Source: Thiocapsa bogorovii
Lineage (GTDB): Bacteria; Pseudomonadota; Gammaproteobacteria; Chromatiales; Chromatiaceae
Assembly (NCBI RefSeq): GCF_021228795.1
Contig: NZ_CP089309.1
Span: 2,108,001-2,172,000 of the forward strand
Direction: 5' to 3'
Length of the DNA stretch: 64,000 nt
Part shown: positions 1-11,417 of the stretch, piece by piece
Numbering within the stretch: the stretch's first letter is position 1
Layout: every line of letters begins with the position of its first letter
Translations under genes and position numbers: made by a program
The notes under the pieces: generated by a model
Seen by the model: the letters and a program-made list of their open reading frames with translations, nothing else
Database searches by the model: none
Told to the model about the DNA's origin: nothing

Positions 1-2053
<2,053 letters not shown>

Positions 2054-2056
<3 letters not shown>

Positions 2057-2138
2057 ACCGCGCCCGGAGCGGTATGCAATGGTCTTCGATGGGACTCGCC
2101 CTGGCAGACTTGACGACCCCTGAAGCCGGCGCGGTTTA
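2054..2138. repeat. Dispersed palindromic repeat, copy 1
   Basis: 85 bp with inverted ends TAAACCGCGCC (2054-2064) and GGCGCGGTTTA (2128-2138). Its first three bases are the metH stop codon. The interior resembles the copy at 21587-21671, which has the same length and ends. It lies between two convergent genes, so it may act as a bidirectional 3' end. Confidence 0.85.
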
Positions 2139-2167
2139 GGATATTAACGCGAATTTCCGAAATCGCC

Positions 2168-2575
2168 TTACCACAACTTACCGGCGGCAATGACCAGGCC
2201 GCCGACGGTGGTGATGAACGCGATCAGCCACAGGAAGTGGCGGTCGTGGCGACGGATCATCTCGTCGAAACGCTTGTCGACCTGCTCGAAACGCTTGTCG
2301 ATCTGCTCGAAGCGTCGCTCGATCTGCTCGAAGCGTCGCTCGACCTGCTCGAAGCGCTTGTCCATGTTGACCTGCATCGCCTCGAAGCGCTTGTCCATCT
2401 GCTCGAAGCCCTGACGCATCAACTCGCGCTGGTGCTTGAGCTCCTCCTCGACGCGCACCATGCGCTCGCGCAGCTCGATCTCATAGACCGCAGGCGGCTT
2501 GCCGAGACTCTGCTCAGCAAGCCAAACGGCCATGTTGGATTTGATGAAATCGATGTCTTGCTGGGTCAAGGTCAT
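2168..2575 (-). CDS. Coiled-coil protein with C-terminal membrane anchor
   Basis: I do not recognise a named family. The 135-residue product has an N-terminal helical part (MTLTQQDIDFIKSNMAVW), a central run of seven-residue units of the type DKRFEQV/ERRFEQI (about residues 60-110), and one hydrophobic segment near the C-terminus (LWLIAFITTVGGLVIAAG). This suggests a tail-anchored coiled coil facing the cytoplasm. The start at 2575 is chosen because GGAG lies six bases upstream; an in-frame extension of eight residues is possible. The heptad units appear in DNA as imperfect 21-bp tandem repeats (about 2270-2410). It is convergent with metH. Confidence 0.75.
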   Translation of the reverse strand: MTLTQQDIDFIKSNMAVWLAEQSLGKPPAVYEIELRERMVRVEEELKHQRELMRQGFEQMDKRFEAMQVNMDKRFEQVERRFEQIERRFEQIDKRFEQVDKRFDEMIRRHDRHFLWLIAFITTVGGLVIAAGKLW

Positions 2576-2629
2576 AGCGGACTCCGCTGGATCGCGCACG
2601 GGTGCGATTATAGACCGAGCTGACGCGGA

Positions 2630-4834
2630 TCAATCCCCGGCCGAGCCCCCCATCCCGGCTCGCACGCATCGCAGCAGGCCGTAATCGTAGCGGCCTTCGA
2701 AGGCGTCGTAGATCGGTTTGAGGCTCATGAGCGCGCTCTCGGGCAGTCGCTCGATGGCGAATTCGATCGCCCGGACGGTCTCATGATCGAGGCGCACAAC
2801 GTCCTTCACGGCGACTTGCCCTTCCTCGATGCACCGCTCCAAGTGCGTGTAGACCGTGCTGGGCTTCAAGGCACGCTGCTCGGCGATCGCCTCGACTCCT
2901 TGGCCTGCGCGAAAGAGCTCGAGGGTTTCTCGAATGGTGTCGGTCAATCCGGACTCGCGGGCGCGCGCACCGACCGAGGCGGGCCTCGCGACCGGCAGCT
3001 TCGGTACTATCGAGGGTCGGCCGTGCTTGGCCGCGTGCGTGGCGAGCAGCTTCAGAAAGCCATCACCGAAGCGCTCGAGCTTGGCCTGACCGACACCGCT
3101 GATTCGGCTCAGCTCGTCGCGATCGCGCGGGCGGTAGGTCAGGATCTCGCGCAGGGTGGCATCGCCGAAGATGACGTAGGCAGGGACATCCTGCTCCAGG
3201 GCGAGTTGACGCCGGTAGTCGCGTAGCGCTTCCCACAAGCCGAGCGCCTCCGGATCGCTCGGCAACTCCGCGGCGGGTTTGCGGCCTGCCCCGGTCGATT
3301 TTTTGCGGTCGGGGTCTTGGCGCAATCGGATCCGACGCTCACCACGGAGCAAAGGCCGGGCCTGCTCGGTCAGCCGAAGGGCGCCATGACCCTCGATATC
3401 GACGGCGATGAATCCCGCCGCGACGAGCTGGCGATAGACCGACTTCCATTGATCCGCGGACAGCTCTTGGCCGATGCCGAAGGTCGTGACCTGGTCATGC
3501 CCGAAGCGGCGAATGCGCTCGTTGTTCTTGCCGAGCAGAACATCCACCAGATAGCTGCTGCCGAAGCGTTGGCCGGTGCGATAGATGCAGGAGAGCGCCT
3601 TCTGCGCCGCCTGCGTTCCGTCCCAGGTGGCGACGGGCTCCAGGCAGGTGTCGCAGTTGCCGCAGGGCTTGGGTAGGGGCTCGCCGAAATAGTTGAGCAG
3701 AACCTGGCGCCGGCACTCGGTCGTTTCGCAGAAACCGAGCATGCTGTCGAGCTTCTGCATCTCCACCCGCTTGAAGCGCTCCTCGGCCTCGGACTCTTCG
3801 ATCATGCGACGCAGCATCACCACATCGCCCAGACCATAGGTCATCCAGGCATCCGCCGCTTGGCCGTCGCGCCCGGCGCGCCCGGTCTCCTGATAGTAGG
3901 CCTCCAGACTCTTGGGTAGGTCGAGATGAGCGACAAAACGCACGTCCGGTTTGTCGATCCCCATCCCGAAGGCGATGGTCGCGACGATGACCACACCTTC
4001 CTCGCGCAGGAACCGGGCTTGGTGCGTGCGACGAGTCTCGGCCGGAAGCCCGGCGTGATAGGGCAGCGCGGTCACGCCCTGCGTCGCAAGATAGGCCGCC
4101 GTCTCTTCGACCTTGCGTCGCGACAGACAGTAGACGATGCCTGCATCGCCGGGATGCTCGTTGCGCAGGAAGGCGATGAGCTGTTGGCGCGGGTTGGCCT
4201 TCTCGACGATGCGATAGCGGATGTTCGGTCGGTCGAAGCTGGACACGAACTGCCCGGCCTGTTCCAGACCCAACCGGGTGAGGATCTCGGCACGGGTCGG
4301 TGCATCGGCGGTCGCCGTGAGTGCGACGCGCGGGATTTGGGGCCAACGCTCGTGCAGCAGGTGGAGCTGGATGTATTCGGGGCGGAAATCATGGCCCCAC
4401 TGAGAGACGCAGTGGGCCTCGTCGATCGCGAACAGGGCAACTTGGACGCGATCCAGCAAGGCAAGGAAACGCTCGGTCAGAAGGCGCTCCGGGGCGACGT
4501 AGACCAGGTCCAGATCGCCCGAGATCATCGACTCCTCGACCGCTCGAGCCTCCTGCACTGTCAACGACGAGTTCAGGAAGGCGGCTCGCACCCCGAGTTG
4601 CCGCAGCGCATCGACCTGATCCTGCATCAATGCGATCAGCGGCGAGACCACCACGCCGACCCCGGGCCGCAGGAGCGCCGGGATCTGATAACAGAGCGAC
4701 TTGCCTCCACCCGTCGGCATCAGGACCAGGGCGTCTCCGCCGCCAATCACCCGGTCGATGATCTCGGCCTGGGCGCCGCGAAAACGGTCGTAGCCGAAGA
4801 CGCGGTTGAGGACCTGAATCGGCGTCTCGTTCAT
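2630..4834 (-). CDS. recQ: ATP-dependent DNA helicase RecQ
   Basis: A 3'-5' helicase of recombination and fork repair. The 734-residue product shows the Walker A motif ([11 protein letters not shown]), the DEAH box followed by the RecQ loop ([17 protein letters not shown]), motif VI ([12 protein letters not shown]) and the RQC zinc site ([12 protein letters not shown]...CGNCDTC). An HRDC domain follows (about residues 510-590), then an extra C-terminal helix-turn-helix-like region ([19 protein letters not shown]) that makes it longer than the 609-residue E. coli enzyme. The start at 4834 has GTGGAG seven bases upstream; the longer frame to 4879 lacks a ribosome site. It is divergent from ppx, with about 180 bp between them. 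Confidence 0.96.
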   Translation of the reverse strand: MNETPIQVLNRVFGYDRFRGAQAEIIDRVIGGGDALVLMPTGGGKSLCYQIPALLRPGVGVVVSPLIALMQDQVDALRQLGVRAAFLNSSLTVQEARAVEESMISGDLDLVYVAPERLLTERFLALLDRVQVALFAIDEAHCVSQWGHDFRPEYIQLHLLHERWPQIPRVALTATADAPTRAEILTRLGLEQAGQFVSSFDRPNIRYRIVEKANPRQQLIAFLRNEHPGDAGIVYCLSRRKVEETAAYLATQGVTALPYHAGLPAETRRTHQARFLREEGVVIVATIAFGMGIDKPDVRFVAHLDLPKSLEAYYQETGRAGRDGQAADAWMTYGLGDVVMLRRMIEESEAEERFKRVEMQKLDSMLGFCETTECRRQVLLNYFGEPLPKPCGNCDTCLEPVATWDGTQAAQKALSCIYRTGQRFGSSYLVDVLLGKNNERIRRFGHDQVTTFGIGQELSADQWKSVYRQLVAAGFIAVDIEGHGALRLTEQARPLLRGERRIRLRQDPDRKKSTGAGRKPAAELPSDPEALGLWEALRDYRRQLALEQDVPAYVIFGDATLREILTYRPRDRDELSRISGVGQAKLERFGDGFLKLLATHAAKHGRPSIVPKLPVARPASVGARARESGLTDTIRETLELFRAGQGVEAIAEQRALKPSTVYTHLERCIEEGQVAVKDVVRLDHETVRAIEFAIERLPESALMSLKPIYDAFEGRYDYGLLRCVRAGMGGSAGD

Positions 4835-5011
4835 CCTGTCACTCCACAGAATCGCAACCGCATCGGTTGCGATGCGCATTTTAGCCTATTCGTGTACGCC
4901 AGACCCTCTGCCATCATGCGTGTGACCCGCTCAAGCGGCATCGACGCACGACACCCGCGATGGACCCGGCTTCTGGTACCATTTACGTGCCGTTCAGCGT
5001 TGGACCCTGCC

Positions 5012-6535
5012 ATGATTGAAGAGCCCGTTCAGGCCGCCGTCGAAACCATGCTGCCAGAGGTCGTCGCAGCCGTCGATCTCGGATCCAACAGCTTTCACAT
5101 GATCGTGGCCCGCATCGGCAACGGTCATATGCAGGTGACCGATCGCCTCAAGGAGATGGTTCGACTCGGCGAAGGCTTGCGAGACGACAAGCAGCTCGAC
5201 CCGCAGGTCGCCGAGCGCGCATTGGCGTGTCTGGAACGATTCGGCCAGAGGCTCCGCGGATTCCCTCCCGGCAGCGTGCGGGCGGTCGGAACCAATACCC
5301 TGCGTCAGCTCGCACCCGAGAGCGATTTCCTCCCCCTTGCCGAAGCCAAGCTCGGCCACCCGATCGAGGTCATCGCGGGCCGCGAAGAGGCCCGACTGAT
5401 CTACCTCGGCGTCGCCCATGATCTAGCCGCAGGGACCGAGCGGCGCCTGGTCATCGACATCGGCGGCGGAAGCACGGAGATCATCGTCGGGCTCGGTTTT
5501 TCACCACGGCTGCGCGAGAGCCTGCACATGGGCTGCGTGAGCATGTCGCGCCGTCATTTCGCCGACGGTCGCATCACGGCCCGGATCATGGAGAAAGCCG
5601 AGCTCACGGGCGCGCTCGAGGTGCGGCCCGTGCGCGAGCTGTTTCGCCGCACCGGCTGGCAGACGGCGGTCGGCAGCTCCGGGACCATCAAATCCATCGC
5701 GGCGGTCGTGGCGGCCGAGGGCTGGTGCGAGGACGGGATTTCGGCGACGGCGTTGCTGCGGCTTCGCGATGCACTGGTGGAGACGGGCCGAACCTCCGCT
5801 CTCGCGCTCAAGGGCTTAGCCGAGGAGCGTAAGCCGGTCTTCGCCGGCGGTGTCGCCGTGCTGCGTTCGGTCTTCGAGACGCTCGGGATCCAGCATATGC
5901 AGGTCTCGGAATATGCACTGCGTGAAGGCTTGATCTACGAAACGATGGGGCGCAGCCAACACGTGGATGTCCGGGAACGCACCGTCGAGACCCTCGGCCG
6001 ACATTTCCAGATCGACCAGGACCACGCTCAACGCGTCCGGGCGACGGCTTTGTCCCTCTTGCGCCGGCTCACCGCGCCTTGGGCGCTGCAGGATCCCACG
6101 CACGGACTCATGCTGGCGTGGGCGGCACGACTCCACGAAATCGGCGTGATGGTGGCCCACAGCCAACACCAAAAACACGGGGCCTATCTGCTGCGCAATG
6201 CCGACCTCGCCGGCTTTACGCGACCGGAGCAAATGCTGCTCGCCGCGTTGGTCCTCGGGCACAGGCGGAAGTTTCCCGTCCAAGAGCTCGCAGCCCTACC
6301 CCACGGGACCGGGGAGCCGGCACGCAAGCTCTGTGTCATCCTACGCCTGGCCGTTCTGCTGCATCGCGGACGCTCTTCGGAAACCAAGCCCGATCCGACG
6401 CTCACGACCGACGGCGATAACCTCGCGTTGAGCTTCCCGGACGGGTGGCTCTCCGATCATCCACTGACGCAGCTGGAGCTCGAAGAGGAGGCCGAGCGCC
6501 TGGCGTCCTCCGGGATTCGTCTGAACTTCGGCTAA
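5012..6535 (+). CDS. ppx: Exopolyphosphatase / Ppx-GppA phosphatase
   Basis: The enzyme removes terminal phosphate from polyphosphate, or pppGpp in GppA-like members. The 507-residue product has the ASKHA phosphate-binding motifs (AAVDLGSNSFHMIVARIG near residue 18 and VIDIGGGSTEIIVG near residue 148), the central TAVGSSGTIKSIAAV motif and an HD-like C-terminal half (ARLHEIGVMVAHSQHQKHG). Its length matches Ppx (about 510). The frame is open much further upstream, but that part is the antisense of recQ; the ATG at 5012 or the one at 5051 fits the family. The pst operon lies some 8 kb away but there is no direct linkage. Confidence 0.93.
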   Translation: MIEEPVQAAVETMLPEVVAAVDLGSNSFHMIVARIGNGHMQVTDRLKEMVRLGEGLRDDKQLDPQVAERALACLERFGQRLRGFPPGSVRAVGTNTLRQLAPESDFLPLAEAKLGHPIEVIAGREEARLIYLGVAHDLAAGTERRLVIDIGGGSTEIIVGLGFSPRLRESLHMGCVSMSRRHFADGRITARIMEKAELTGALEVRPVRELFRRTGWQTAVGSSGTIKSIAAVVAAEGWCEDGISATALLRLRDALVETGRTSALALKGLAEERKPVFAGGVAVLRSVFETLGIQHMQVSEYALREGLIYETMGRSQHVDVRERTVETLGRHFQIDQDHAQRVRATALSLLRRLTAPWALQDPTHGLMLAWAARLHEIGVMVAHSQHQKHGAYLLRNADLAGFTRPEQMLLAALVLGHRRKFPVQELAALPHGTGEPARKLCVILRLAVLLHRGRSSETKPDPTLTTDGDNLALSFPDGWLSDHPLTQLELEEEAERLASSGIRLNFG

Positions 6536-6707
6536 ACCTGCCGGCTCCGCCCGGATGGAACCGCGCCGTCCCGTATCCTTTTCCCCTCATCCTGGTAAAA
6601 TTAACCGTGCAACGGGGCTTCGCGCTGCACAGACCCCGGAACGGAATTTCCCCGCCGCCGCGGTACCGCGCGCGGTTCCCACGCCGCTAAACTGGAGGAC
6701 TACAACA

Positions 6708-7127
6708 ATGGCCGCACTCTTTTCCGCCGAGTGGATGAACCATCTCAAGGACGCTTGGAACGCCGAGCCGGAGGTCAAAGACAAGCTGGCCGAGATCGAC
6801 TTCGACTCGGTCATCTATTGCGGGTTCAAGAACGAGGAAAACCCACGCGGGGTCTTCGTCGTCGAGAAGGGCGAGTGCGTCCGTGCCGGCTCCTGGTCGG
6901 ATACGGATCCGCCGGCCAACTGGGACATGCGGGCCGACCTCAAGGATTGGCTGAAGTGGGTCGAGAAAGGCATCGGCATGGCCGGCATGGGCACCGCCTT
7001 CATGACCGGCAAGCTGAAGTTCAAGGAAGGTGACTACAAGGCAATGCTGAAGGATCCGCGCATGGCGAACCCCTTCGTCAAGAGTTTCGGGCTCATGCAG
7101 CAGATCCCGACCGACGAGCTCGGCTGA
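6708..7127 (+). CDS. SCP2 sterol-binding-like protein
   Basis: The 139-residue soluble protein resembles the SCP2 lipid-carrier fold. It has an alternating beta region with FVVEKGECVRAGSW, then a tryptophan-rich stretch (ADLKDWLKWVEKG), and the MGTAFMTGKLKFKEGDYKAMLK segment in which SCP2 proteins carry GxxxxGKxxxxGD. No signal peptide is seen. The start at 6708 is preceded by CTGGAGG with good spacing. The ligand is unknown. TGA (7125-7127) is followed three bases later by a dispersed repeat that also begins TGAACC, so the stop region looks like a TGAACC tandem. Standalone gene, convergent with the SDR operon. Confidence 0.75.
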   Translation: MAALFSAEWMNHLKDAWNAEPEVKDKLAEIDFDSVIYCGFKNEENPRGVFVVEKGECVRAGSWSDTDPPANWDMRADLKDWLKWVEKGIGMAGMGTAFMTGKLKFKEGDYKAMLKDPRMANPFVKSFGLMQQIPTDELG

Positions 7128-7130
7128 ACC

Positions 7131-7213
7131 TGAACCGCGCCAGCAGTGACATGGTTCGTTTCGAGGTGGCTGCGAGGTCACCTCGAACAATCAACTCGGC
7201 GGGACGCGGTTCA
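7131..7213. repeat. Dispersed palindromic repeat, copy 2
   Basis: 83 bp with ends TGAACCGCG (7131-7139) and CGCGGTTCA (7205-7213). An internal hairpin has the arms TCGAGGTG (7161-7168) and CACCTCGA (7179-7186). It lies between the convergent SCP2-like and SDR genes. Confidence 0.85.
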
Positions 7214-7271
7214 GGTTGATTGAGGATTTTCCCGCGCTTCGCCTCTCGGCTTGATAACGGCTCTTTTCGGA

Positions 7272-8033
7272 TTAGCCAAGCGCATAACCCGCATCGACAT
7301 TGAGGCATGCACCGGTAATCCGGCGAGCCTCCTCGGACGCGAGAAAGAGCACGGCGCGCGCCACGTCGCTCGGCTCGACGGCCTCTTGTCTCAAGCGGTG
7401 GCGGCGTTTCACGGTCGAGGCGATTAGATCGCTCGCTCCGCCCCACATCGGGGATTCCACCACGCCCGGAGCCACCGCGTTCACACGAATTCCGCGCGCC
7501 CCCAATGCCATTGCCAGCCGCTGAGTCAACATCTCCAGGCCCGCTTTGCTGGCGGAATAGCTTGTCGATGTGCACGTCTCGAAAGGGTGCTGCGCACAGG
7601 CCGACGACATGTTGATGACGACCGGGGCCGCGCTTTGCTCCAGCAAACCGAGACAGCCTTGAGTCAGGGCAAAGGGCGCAATCAGGTTGACTTCCAGGGT
7701 CGTCCGCCAGGCCTCGACCGTCTCCTCGATATCCCCTTGACTCAAGATCACGCCGGCGTTGTTTACCAAGACATCCAGTCGCCCGTCCCTGTCCCGGATC
7801 TCGGCGACGAGTTGCTCGCGGAAATCCGCATGCGTCACGTCGCCCACCAGGAGACGTAGGCGTCCGCGATCGACGGCCTGACCCCACAGCCGGGCAAGCG
7901 CGGCGACCTTCTCCGGATCCCGCCCGAAGGTCACGACGCGATCGCCGGCCTCGATAAAGGCACCGACGAGCCCCGCGCCGATCCCGGATGTTCCCCCGCT
8001 GATACAGACGATGCGCGGCACCGTCGCAGTCAT
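7272..8033 (-). CDS. Short-chain dehydrogenase/reductase (last gene of pterin-type operon)
   Basis: A classical NAD(P)-dependent SDR of 253 residues. Visible are the nucleotide motif SGGTSGIGAGLV, VNNAGV, the catalytic Ser in NMSSACAQ, YSASK (Tyr and Lys), and VAPGVVESPM after the active site. The substrate is not evident. ATG (8031-8033) overlaps the TGA of the upstream SDR (ATGA), so the two are translationally coupled. Together with the PTPS homologue the operon suggests reduction of a pterin side chain, but this is inference from context. Confidence 0.88.
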   Translation of the reverse strand: MTATVPRIVCISGGTSGIGAGLVGAFIEAGDRVVTFGRDPEKVAALARLWGQAVDRGRLRLLVGDVTHADFREQLVAEIRDRDGRLDVLVNNAGVILSQGDIEETVEAWRTTLEVNLIAPFALTQGCLGLLEQSAAPVVINMSSACAQHPFETCTSTSYSASKAGLEMLTQRLAMALGARGIRVNAVAPGVVESPMWGGASDLIASTVKRRHRLRQEAVEPSDVARAVLFLASEEARRITGACLNVDAGYALG

Positions 8034-8731
8034 CGCTCGCGCTGCCCGAGGTTGGCGTGAATCAGCGCCCCGTTCAACACCGGGGCATGTGCCGCAAAGG
8101 CCACAGTCTCGGCGATCTCCTCCGGCTCGATCAGCCGATTGAAGGCCGACATCCCCGCCAGAGCAGCAAGCGTGTCCGGGTCGTCCCCGATCATGGCACG
8201 GATCTGCTCGGTGTCCGTGAAGCCGGGACAAATCATGCAGGTGTGGATCCCGCGCCCGGCAAGATCCTGGCAGGTGGAGCGCATCATCCCGGCCAAGGCA
8301 TGTTTGGCGATCACGTAGCTCGCCACGCCGGGAACCGCCTTCTCCGCAAGGGTCGAGCCGATGTAAATGATGCTTGAGCCGGCGCCCATATGCGGCAGAA
8401 CCAATTGGTTCAGCGCATTGGCGGCAACCAGATTCAGTTCGAGTACGGCACGCAGATCCTCGCTCGGCAAGGCGTCGATGCTGTCGCGACGCATGATCGA
8501 GGCGTTGTGGACCAGACAGATCCGATCGGCATCGCCCAACCAGGCAATCAGCGGGGCGGCGATCCGATCGATTGCGTCGGGCTGCGCGAGATCGCACATC
8601 AGATTCTCCACCCCCCGCTCCGTGCAGGGACGGCGGGAGAGATTGACGACGACGCTGCCATCCAAAAGAAAGCGTGTCGCAATGGCGCGACCGATCCCCG
8701 CGCTTGCGCCGGTGACGACGAGCAGATTCAT
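8030..8731 (-). CDS. Short-chain dehydrogenase, sepiapterin-reductase-like
   Basis: An SDR of 233 residues with VTGASAGIGRAIA at the N-terminus, the variant VHNAS in place of NNAG, IYIGSTLAEK (Ser), YVIAK (Tyr/Lys) and MICPGFTDTEQIR. Sepiapterin reductases often have such short, divergent SDR sequences, and the gene directly follows a PTPS homologue with ATGA overlap at 8728-8731, so a role as side-chain reductase in tetrahydropterin synthesis is plausible. A ribosome site GGAGG lies five bases before the ATG. The assignment to pterins rests on context, not on a diagnostic residue. Confidence 0.75.
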   Translation of the reverse strand: MNLLVVTGASAGIGRAIATRFLLDGSVVVNLSRRPCTERGVENLMCDLAQPDAIDRIAAPLIAWLGDADRICLVHNASIMRRDSIDALPSEDLRAVLELNLVAANALNQLVLPHMGAGSSIIYIGSTLAEKAVPGVASYVIAKHALAGMMRSTCQDLAGRGIHTCMICPGFTDTEQIRAMIGDDPDTLAALAGMSAFNRLIEPEEIAETVAFAAHAPVLNGALIHANLGQRER

Positions 8732-9222
8732 GATGTCCTCCAAGACGAAAAGGCCCATTGTCCGTCGCCCGACGAGACACCCAGCTCGATGGCGCGCAGA
8801 TCTCGACCGTCCAGCTCGGGCCGCACGCGCAGACGCGCAAGCAGGAGCTCGGCCAGCTCTTCGATCGTCACGTTTCGAATGGGCAGGAGCAGCACGTCGC
8901 GCTCGAGAAAGGTCAGGCGCTCCTCGCCGAACCAAGCGATCACCATTCCGTCGCCATGCTCGATCCTTAAATGGGGCGACCGCTCGGGCAGCAGCAGGCG
9001 CTCGTCGAACTCGTCGCAAAGCGTCTTGAGCACCCTTTTGAGCATGACGTAATCGAACGCCATGCCGTCCGCCCCGACCGGTGCCGTTACATTGCAGCGG
9101 ATCCGAAAATTGTGGCCATGGAGGTTCTCACGCTCGGTCGCGGAGAAGATGGTGAAATGGCCTGCGCTGAAATTGAGATATTCCTTACTGATCTCGATAC
9201 GGGTGAGGATGTCGGTATCCAA
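8728..9222 (-). CDS. 6-pyruvoyl-tetrahydropterin synthase / QueD-family protein (atypical active site)
   Basis: A T-fold enzyme acting on 7,8-dihydroneopterin triphosphate. The zinc ligands are visible: His22 (FSAGHF) and His35/His37 (LHGHNF). The C-terminal Glu that anchors the pterin may lie in AIELGVSSGDGQ. The cysteine normally four residues before HGH in QueD is Arg31 here, flanked by Glu30 and Glu32, so it is unlikely to be a standard QueD. No ATG fits; a TTG at 9220-9222 has CGGAG six bases upstream and gives 164 residues, close to the family. First gene of a three-gene overlapping operon with two SDRs. An IS1634-like element sits about 160 bp upstream. Confidence 0.82.
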   Translation of the reverse strand: MDTDILTRIEISKEYLNFSAGHFTIFSATERENLHGHNFRIRCNVTAPVGADGMAFDYVMLKRVLKTLCDEFDERLLLPERSPHLRIEHGDGMVIAWFGEERLTFLERDVLLLPIRNVTIEELAELLLARLRVRPELDGRDLRAIELGVSSGDGQWAFSSWRTS

Positions 9223-9385
9223 GGTCGTCTCCGATGCTGCTCGCGTGCCCCAGGCTCGGAGCACCTGTCGGTGCAGTCGCGATCGTTCGCCACTCGCCTC
9301 CGACTCTTGGCCGATTTTCCCCCTGCAGACCGGCCGAAAACCCTCGCCACTACTGGGCTGGCGGGCGATTTCGGATTTCACGTGG

Positions 9386-11142
9386 GTGGCTACATCGTGA
9401 CTTGCAGGAACTCCACTATCTGCGCTTGCTCGGGTGTTGGGGTACTATTCCGATCGAACTCAGCACCGTTGACGGCCACGCGATTGCGCGTGATCTGAGA
9501 CAAGCAATCAATCACCCCGCGGAATGTCCAGCGTCTGTCTTCGCCCTTGCCATCGTTGGCAAAGAGCGGCGCTAAGCGCTGCTCCATGTGCCATTGCAGG
9601 TAATAGGCCAGCATACAGAGAAAGACGTGACTGCGAATGCGCTCATCGCTCTTGTGATAAACCGGGCGAATTTCCAGCTGCACGGTCTTGAGATTGCGAA
9701 AGGCGCGCTCGACAAAGGTCAGGCTCTTATAGGCGCGCACCACGTCCAAGGTTTTCATCTGCGCTTGATCGACATCGCTGGTGATTACATAGCACCCATC
9801 GAAACGCTTTTCGTGCTCCACCTTCTCGGCGTTAATCGACCAGGTGAGGCGATGCGCGCACGATGTTTCCTGTTGCGGATCGGCCTCAATCGCCCATTGG
9901 ATGAACTTGCCCATCTTGTATTTGGCCAACACCTTGCCAACGCGCGCACCGAGCTTTTCGACGGTCGCGGCGCGCTTGTAGGCGGCGATCTCACCCAGGG
10001 CCTTGGTGGTGAGATCCAGCAACCGTTGGCGCGTCTGCGACTCGCGCTGAGCGGTCTGTGGATTGCGGCACAGGCAATACCGGCGGGACGGGTCGTCAGG
10101 ATCGCTGACCTCATGGATATTGCGCTCATCGAACAGATCGAGGGTGATCACCTTGTTCTTCAGCAGGGTCATCATCTCGCCATGGGTCAGGGCGCCAATG
10201 GTCTGCAAGTCCGCCTCGTCTTGCAGCGCGTTAATGTTGCTGCGGGTGACCATCCCGCGATCACCGACGAAGATGATCGTCTCGATGCCGTAGCCTTGCT
10301 TGATCTCATGCACCTTATCAACCACGGTGGTTTCGTCCTTGGTGTTGCCCGCATAGACTTCCACCCCGACCGGGCAACCTTGGTCATTGCAGATCAGCCC
10401 GACAACCACTTGCTCACGACTTTTTTTGCCATCGCGGTTATAGCCGAAGGCCACCAGTTCGCTGTCTTTGTACTCGCCTTCAAAATAGACACTGGTGATA
10501 TCGTAGAGAATCACATGCCCATTGCGCAGATGACGCCCGGCCAGGGCTTTTGGATCGCCTTCTGGCGCTGTAACAGCCGATCCATTGGCTCGTAGCAATG
10601 CGCCTCGACCTCGGGGGTCTCAGCGATTCCGCAAAGCTCCCACAGACAGGTATTGGGATGATGGTTGCATAACGCGAGCTTACTTCCGGCATAGACCAAG
10701 CGACCGACAATCATCGCCAGTGCGCCGCTGACCCAGGGTTCGGCGCGCGAGTAGAGGATGCGATGCAGACCCAGTTGCTTGGCAATGGCCAGGATGGCCT
10801 GACTGGCGCCGTATTCGCGGCTGTTGAGAATCCGGAAGGCCTGTGGGTCATCGACGGGAACCACGCGCTCACGAAAGGCCAACTGCAGGAGTTGGAGTTG
10901 CTCCAGTGAGCAGCCGGTGATGCGCCCATGCTGGGTGTGGCACATCTTGCCGTTGTCGCGAAAGGAGGTGCGCAAGATGCCCACCGGGCTTTTGCGGGTG
11001 GTTTGGATTTCCAGGTGCAAATTGCCATGCGCGGTCTGCATGGCTAATTTCTAGCCTATGAACGCTGATATCGCAAGCGCCAATATTTCACATGCATGGC
11101 GACATTTTGAAAAAACTTATCGGCGAGGAAGTCAGTAGCCAC
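9386..11142 (-). mobile_element. IS1634-like insertion sequence
   Basis: About 1.76 kb bounded by GTGGCTAC (9386-9393) and its inverse GTAGCCAC (11135-11142); the similarity continues inward (TGACTT/AAGTCA) if a four-base gap is allowed. The transposase stop codon lies within the left end. No clear target duplication is visible in the flanks, so the ends are approximate. The element sits between the pterin operon and the DUF3299 gene. Confidence 0.7.
9390..11041 (-). pseudogene. IS1634/IS4-type transposase, frame broken
   Basis: The DDE transposase is encoded in two overlapping frames. The 5' frame (11041-10511) ends its family-like part at YEPMDRLLQRQKAIQ. The 3' frame (10598-9390) resumes with KALAGRHL and has the catalytic surroundings LYDITSVYFEGEY, GYNRDGKKSREQV, FVGDRGMV and ERAFRNLK. 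A -1 shift (or one missing A) at the CCAAAAG run near 10562 restores AIQKALAGRHL. The family normally has a single frame of about 550-600 residues, so this is either an inactivating deletion or a frameshift on the A_AAG type of slippery site. The combined length (about 550 residues) is complete. Confidence 0.8.
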
Positions 11143-11225
11143 GCGGCCTAGCGGCGAAAAATGGCCAGATCTGCAGGGGTAAAGTCGGTCTTGGGGGATG
11201 TGGGGTCACGGAGCCGAATCCAAGC

Positions 11226-11304
11226 TGAACCGCGCCCGCGGTGCACGATGATGCTTGAGTGCACTCGCCTCTTGAACCAACAGCGCTGGAGTCGACGCGG
11301 TTCA
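11226..11304. repeat. Dispersed palindromic repeat, copy 3
   Basis: 79 bp with ends TGAACCGCG (11226-11234) and CGCGGTTCA (11296-11304) and an internal GTGCAC...GTGCAC hairpin. It is paired with copy 4, 17 bp away. Confidence 0.82.
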
Positions 11305-11321
11305 GAGAAAAGGTGCAAGAC

Positions 11322-11417
11322 TTAAACCGCGCTCGTGGAAAGGGTGATTGGTTCGTGCGAGACGGAGCCAGAATCACCCTGTCGCATGTCCCAACGGGCG
11401 CGGTTGAAGCGGTTTAA
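11322..11417. repeat. Dispersed palindromic repeat, copy 4
   Basis: 96 bp, ends TTAAACCGC (11322-11330) and GCGGTTTAA (11409-11417); a second CGCGGTT precedes the right end at 11399. Internal hairpin arms AGGGTGATT (11341-11349) and AATCACCCT (11372-11380). Read on the minus strand its end supplies the TAA stop of the DUF3299 gene (11414-11416). Confidence 0.82.

Noticed and set aside
2270-2410. Regular 21-bp repeats that could suggest a CRISPR array
   Set aside because: The repeats are contiguous without spacers and encode the heptads of a coiled coil.
3926-5011. Upstream extension of the ppx frame
   Set aside because: It is the antisense of recQ and has no family similarity; ppx begins at 5012 or 5051.
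6661-6690. Further copy of the dispersed repeat before the SCP2-like gene
   Set aside because: A CGCGGTTCC word occurs but there is no matching opposite end at about 80 bp.
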